NCBI GenBank assembly: GCA_031216445.1
Contig: CM062219.1
Span: 4,663,001-4,727,000, forward strand
Direction of reading: 5' to 3'
DNA: 64,000 nucleotides
From: Lateolabrax maculatus
Lineage: Eukaryota > Chordata > Actinopteri > Acropomatiformes > Lateolabracidae
Shown here: piece by piece, positions 59,765-64,000 of the stretch
Layout: the number at the start of each line of letters is the position of its first letter
Position numbering within the stretch: the first letter of the stretch is position 1
The notes under the pieces: model-generated
The model's input: the letters and a program-made list of their open reading frames with translations, nothing else
What the model was told of the DNA's origin: nothing
Database searches by the model: none
Translations under genes and position numbers: made by a program

Positions 59765-62503
59765 TCAGTGCCTCAACGGCCCGTTGCTCTGGGTTACGGA
59801 GTCAGAGATGTCAAAGAAGGCAGAGCGCATCACGTTGAAGGATTTGTCAGAGAGGGATGGTATATCCTCCGTCGTCATCCCCTTTGTCTCGATCTTTGGA
59901 AGGATCTTCAATCTGATGGTCCCTGCGGAGGCACAAAACTTTGCCGTCAGAAATCTCACGGGACCTCAAGTAGATTTTTTTGCATACAGATACAGATGTC
60001 ATACACATTGAAGACAGGACTGCTTGCAACTGAAACAAATGTGGCGAATCAAGCACAATCAAGCCGAGTTACCCGATTTGAACTGCTTTTCTTTCCGTAG
60101 GTAGAAGTTGCTGTAGGAGGAGAAAACGACGGGTATGATGGGTACCTGAAAAACAAGAGAGGAAGCAATTCCAAAATGTTAGCGTCACTTCTAAATTTTC
60201 ATGTTAAGCAAACAAATCAAAAGTAATCTAAACATTTGACCATTTTCTGTCTCCTAATAAGCGAGCCAAAAGATGAGAAACAAACAGACGGAAATGCTTG
60301 ACTGAACCGACATCACAATCTCTCTCTCTCTCTCACACACACACAAACACCAAACACACACAATCATCACGACACTAGCAATCTCCATCTCCTGCTAATA
60401 GAGGCCGAGTTGCTCTCTTCAGCCCCCCGAGTGTCCCTTCAACAGGACTGGCTGAGCCAAACGTGGCTCCCCCTGGGGGCTGTCCCGCTTCCACTCAATC
60501 TGGCTGGCTGGGCACAAATGGAAAGGCTGCGATTTAACCGAGCAGAAGCAGACACGCAGAGATAGAAATAGTCCATGTTCACACAGGAATAGTCTCAAGT
60601 GGAAAGCAAAGCCAACAAGGGAAACCAAAACACAGATTGTATTCTCCGGACCTCAAATTAAGTTATCCAGTCACACACACACCAACACAATTCCAAATCA
60701 AGTACGTCTGTTGACATGGAAACACTATTTTTATGACATATAAGCACATAGAAGCAGGCTCTGGACTGTAGAGCCCCTATAGGAAATATGAATGTGTTTG
60801 CTAATAAGGAGCAGCAGGGCTTTATTGTTGTAGCCTCTCAGCCTCGGTGCATAACGGAACCAAACTGATATTAATCTTTAGCAGCAAGTAACAAAAGAAA
60901 TGGGCTCACACATACATACACAAACAACATTTTTTTGCTTGGGGTGAACCAAGTTGCGGTTTCTTGCCAGATCTCATTCAACAATGTTTTTATAATTCAT
61001 CCCACCTGTCTGACCCCGAGTGTGTGCAACGAAACATCAGCTCAAGAACAGAGACCTCCCACCTGCATGCATGCAGAGATAAAGCTCATAAGCGCATACA
61101 GCTGAGCTGCCAGTTACTCTGGAGTCATTCTGCCTCGTCTGCCCTCAACTCTAATCATCTGGAGTGAGGAGTTGGGGGAGAAGTTACGTCATACACGAAC
61201 AAGGACAATTTCAGAGAAGACAGAAACTGAAATTTCACAATGAAAGTGCTGGTGTGCAAAACAGACCAAACTCTTCGGACCATTTCAAAGCATTCTTTGC
61301 TAATAGTTTTGGCTGATTCAGTGTCGTCTATCAATAAGATTTGTCTGTATATTGGATATGGTTAAATCATAATGCTGCCTTGTGCCATACAAGGTTGCTA
61401 GCTCCCCCATGTGTTTGGAATCAGCACAGAGACAGAAGTTGGCAGAAGTCTGCTGGAATACAACCAGTATCATCACAGCCGTTTCTGGCAGCAGGGTTAA
61501 GTGAATGAACAGGATGAGGGTGTGCATTACAGTACATGAAATGTTGACTTAAAGGAGCAGTGTGTGGGATTTAGTGACACCTAGTGGTGAGGTTGCAGAC
61601 TGCAACCAACTGAATACCCCTCTCCTCACCCCTGCCAACCTAACATGCAGGAGAACCTACGATGCCCGACGAAAACACGAAAGGCACCATCTAGAGCGAG
61701 TGTTTGAATTGTCCGTTCTGGGCTTCTGTAGAAACATGACGGTGCAACATAGTGGCTCCGTGGAGGAGTAACCGCTCCGTATTTATTTTTTATAATTATA
61801 TTCAATTACTGCCAGTAGATCCCCCTAAATACTAAACACTGGTCCTTTAATCCACATGTTTAGATAGGATAGTTTACACTTGCTCTACTCAGTATACAGA
61901 AACACCCCCAAAAGGGCATTTTAAGAAGAAAAAAAATAAATAAATACTAACTTGTGCCTGCACTGCCAGGTGGAAAGCCCCTTTTTTGAAAGGCAGCAGG
62001 CCACCTCTCTGGTTTCGCGTTCCCTCTGGGAACACCCACAGACGAATCTGTGGAGGTCAAAAGGACAAGAGTTTAATGGAAAAACGGCAATTCAATCATC
62101 CATACCATCCGCATCGTGTCAAAAACTAGAACCGTGTGACAGATTAAGCGCTAAAACCAAAAGCAAAGAAAACCAAAAATAACTTCGAGCCAAATTAATG
62201 TAGCAAATAATCTAGCATTAAAAACCACAAGGTACTAGTTTTTCATGTCACTTAAACTCAAATAAACTTTAGTTCCTTCATTAACAGCTTATAAAACTGT
62301 ATCCTAAATCGACTAGAGCCAGATTACCTGGTCGTCCAACATTGTTTTGGCAGCGTCAGCCATGACACTCTTGGCATCGCTCGTCTTCTTGCGGTTGATA
62401 AAGACGATGCCGCCAAGCCAGCAAATGAGACCTACTGTGCCGGCGTAGATCAACTCCTTCTTGGCAATCATAGTACAGCGGTCTGGCAAGATCTCCATCA
62501 GGC
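59765..62503 (-). CDS. agpat2: agpat2, 1-acyl-sn-glycerol-3-phosphate acyltransferase (3' four exons; 5' exons beyond the window)
   Basis: AGPAT2 is an ER-membrane lysophosphatidic acid acyltransferase making phosphatidic acid for lipid synthesis. Exons seen: 62503-62328, 62047-61952, 60145-60073, 59922-59765; GT-AG throughout. They give 167 codons plus TGA, entering in phase 1. Visible family blocks are GLMEILPDRC and AKKEL, a hydrophobic stretch GLICWLGGIVFINRK, the substrate-binding block FPEGTRN, LLPFKKGAFHLAVQAQ and VPIIPVVFSSYSNFY. The NHxxxxD catalytic motif belongs to an earlier exon and is not in the window; I searched 62504-64000 without finding it. AGPAT1 and AGPAT2 are similar here; egfl7 as a convergent neighbour decides for agpat2. 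Confidence 0.9.
60319..60362. repeat. (CT)n(CA)n microsatellite in agpat2 intron
   Basis: A CT run followed by CA repeats. Confidence 0.85.
61549..61850. mobile_element. 302-bp TTAA-flanked MITE in agpat2 intron
   Basis: The left end TTAAAGGAGCAGTGTGTGGG and the right end, read inverted, TTAAAGGACCAGTGTTTAG, match at most positions. TTAA is at both boundaries, as for elements using TTAA targets (piggyBac-type). Internal 'tttagtgacacctagtggtgaggttgcagactgcaa' is familiar from an abundant teleost family. Confidence 0.8.
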
Positions 62504-64000
62504 CTGGGAAACAGAGGGTAAGAAGCTTACTCATCGGAACAGTCTGAGCTAGGTTATTATTTTTCACAATGCGTCATAAATGAGAACCACTACTGTTAAA
62601 TACTTCATAGCTAAAATGTGTTCCAATACATCACCTCCAAATTAAATTTTCTAGCATAAGAATAGTAGTAGGAGCAAAGGAAAGACAATGGGATGCTTGA
62701 AAATTGAAGATAATCCAAAGTTTCACACTTAATTATAAAAATTCTGTAATAATATTTACAAATCTAGGAACACTGACTAAAACAAGAACTAAAAATAGAG
62801 CTAAAAACATCAAAATGTGATTCTCTTAATCTCAAAAGTTTATTTTTGTTGACATCAAATTTAAAACTTAATTAGAACTTTAAATGGAATTTCTATGGCA
62901 AACATAAGCACTTAAAAATTAAAAGATGAATGATAAGCAAATCTGTAGTTTTGTTCACGTATGCAGTTTTACTCTTTCAAAGTATGAGGAATAAGACATT
63001 TTCATTCAACATGTTGGCTACCTTGTCATTATGTAGCTCCTATCCTAATAACCAGTTTGTTTGCTTTACCATTGGCCATCAAGCCCTGATTACATAATAA
63101 ATGGTCATTTATTTTTCTAAATTTGAAGCAATTTCCAACTGCAAATTTGAAGGAAAAAAAATGTATCCTGGTAAAATGCTTGACAGAGTGAACAACTTAC
63201 ACAGTAGCAAAACAAATTACTAATTGCATCTTCCATGGGCTCAGTTTGGGTTAGTTTTTGGCATCTGATCTCTCTATGACATGTGAGGTCGTAAAAAAAT
63301 AAATTCCACTCACTGTAGAGTTATCCCTACGAATAGCGCTTACATTACGAAATTGTTTGATTAACCTTCGTGCAAAAGGCTGGTGCAGAAAATCCGTGTT
63401 CACACACACACACGATATAGAGAAAGACATTTTGTGAAATAAAGTTTGGCAAACAGCAGAACAAGTCGAGAAAAGCAGAGCAGACAGAAGCAAGATTGCA
63501 TCAGAAAGAGTGCATGAAATCTGTCACTTGCTGTGGAGGTGAGGGATCTTCATTTACTCACGGTCTTATCACATCAGCTCTAGGATAAGCAGCTATTAAT
63601 GGCTGGGTGTAGCAGTTGGCATGGCAACTTGGACGCCAATCAGACTCATGCTGAGTTTTTCTCAGCACTAATTAGACGCCTAGCTCTCCCCCTGCTGTCA
63701 CTACCCTGGCCTCGAGCCTGCCCTCGTCACTCATCGGCACTGAAAAGCACTCTCTCCCAGGCAGTGATGGAGATAAAACGTACCTCTGCTAAGTCAGTCT
63801 CCTCGACACACACACACGAGACCAAGAAGAACGAGGCGATGCTAAGAGACACGCTTGCACATGCAAAAACATACACATACACAAGAAACTGAATCAGGAG
63901 ATCAGGTACATGAAACCATCAAAACTGTTGTAGAATGTGCTCTTATTCAGATTTTAAATGGTATCCAGTTCATTTATAACCAGCTTTTATATCAGCCGGA
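62504..64000. other. agpat2 upstream intron (no exon seen)
   Basis: AT-rich DNA with a CA-rich stretch near 63.40 kb. I looked on the minus strand for the NHxxxxD exon and did not find it. Confidence 0.5.

Noticed and set aside
1..64000. CRISPR arrays, bacterial operons, tRNA or rRNA genes
   Set aside because: The DNA is eukaryotic with spliced genes. I saw no regularly spaced repeats, and no tRNA or rRNA that I could recognise by eye; a tRNAscan-SE run would settle tRNAs.

Overview
The window is nuclear DNA from a teleost fish, probably a percomorph. The genes have many short GT-AG introns. Intergenic DNA is AT-rich with long CA/GT microsatellites. It also carries decayed Tc1, hAT-type, TTAA-flanked and LINE-tail elements typical of fish. 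Gene content matches vertebrate orthologues in linkage groups equivalent to human 5q13 (GFM2/NSA2) and 9q34 (torsins, DIPK1B, EGFL7, AGPAT2).

Layout. 1-4071 (minus): the 5' two thirds of gfm2, a mitochondrial ribosome-recycling GTPase. It sits head-to-head with nsa2 (4761-7033, plus), a 60S ribosome biogenesis factor, across a shared promoter of about 0.7 kb. 9994-19488 (minus): a torsin (TOR1-type AAA+ ATPase) tandem array. It holds a complete five-exon gene A, an extra CpG-rich first exon of the more classical torsin type at 13.3-13.5 kb, and a complete five-exon gene B. B has a natural Walker B Glu-to-Gln change (DQMD) and a rewritten Walker A. A 0.9 kb non-autonomous hAT insertion lies in B's intron 2, and a 377-bp direct repeat flanks its first exon. 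24935-26845 (plus): an intronless 636-codon ORF behind a compact GC-box/HSE/TATA promoter. I recognise no family for it. Its 3' end is tandemly duplicated and folds into strong hairpins. 28.7-29.2 kb: a broken DIPK1B (FAM69B) copy lacking about 70 codons of the kinase core. 29.2-45.8 kb: a long gene desert with dispersed repeats and a Tc1 transposase relic. 49756-55777 (plus): egfl7, with miR-126 in its sixth coding intron and a putative upstream leader exon at about 45.85-46.03 kb. 59765-62503 (minus): the 3' part of agpat2, convergent with egfl7. Its 5' exons are beyond the window.

The egfl7/miR-126-agpat2 pair with a DIPK1B remnant nearby reproduces the human 9q34.3 neighbourhood. The best candidates for something undescribed are (i) torsin B, which resembles a built-in ATP-hydrolysis trap mutant paired with an ordinary paralogue, and (ii) the 636-aa single-exon gene with its duplicated foldback 3' region.

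Exon boundaries were placed by eye from splice consensus, reading-frame continuity and family homology. No alignment or database search was run.
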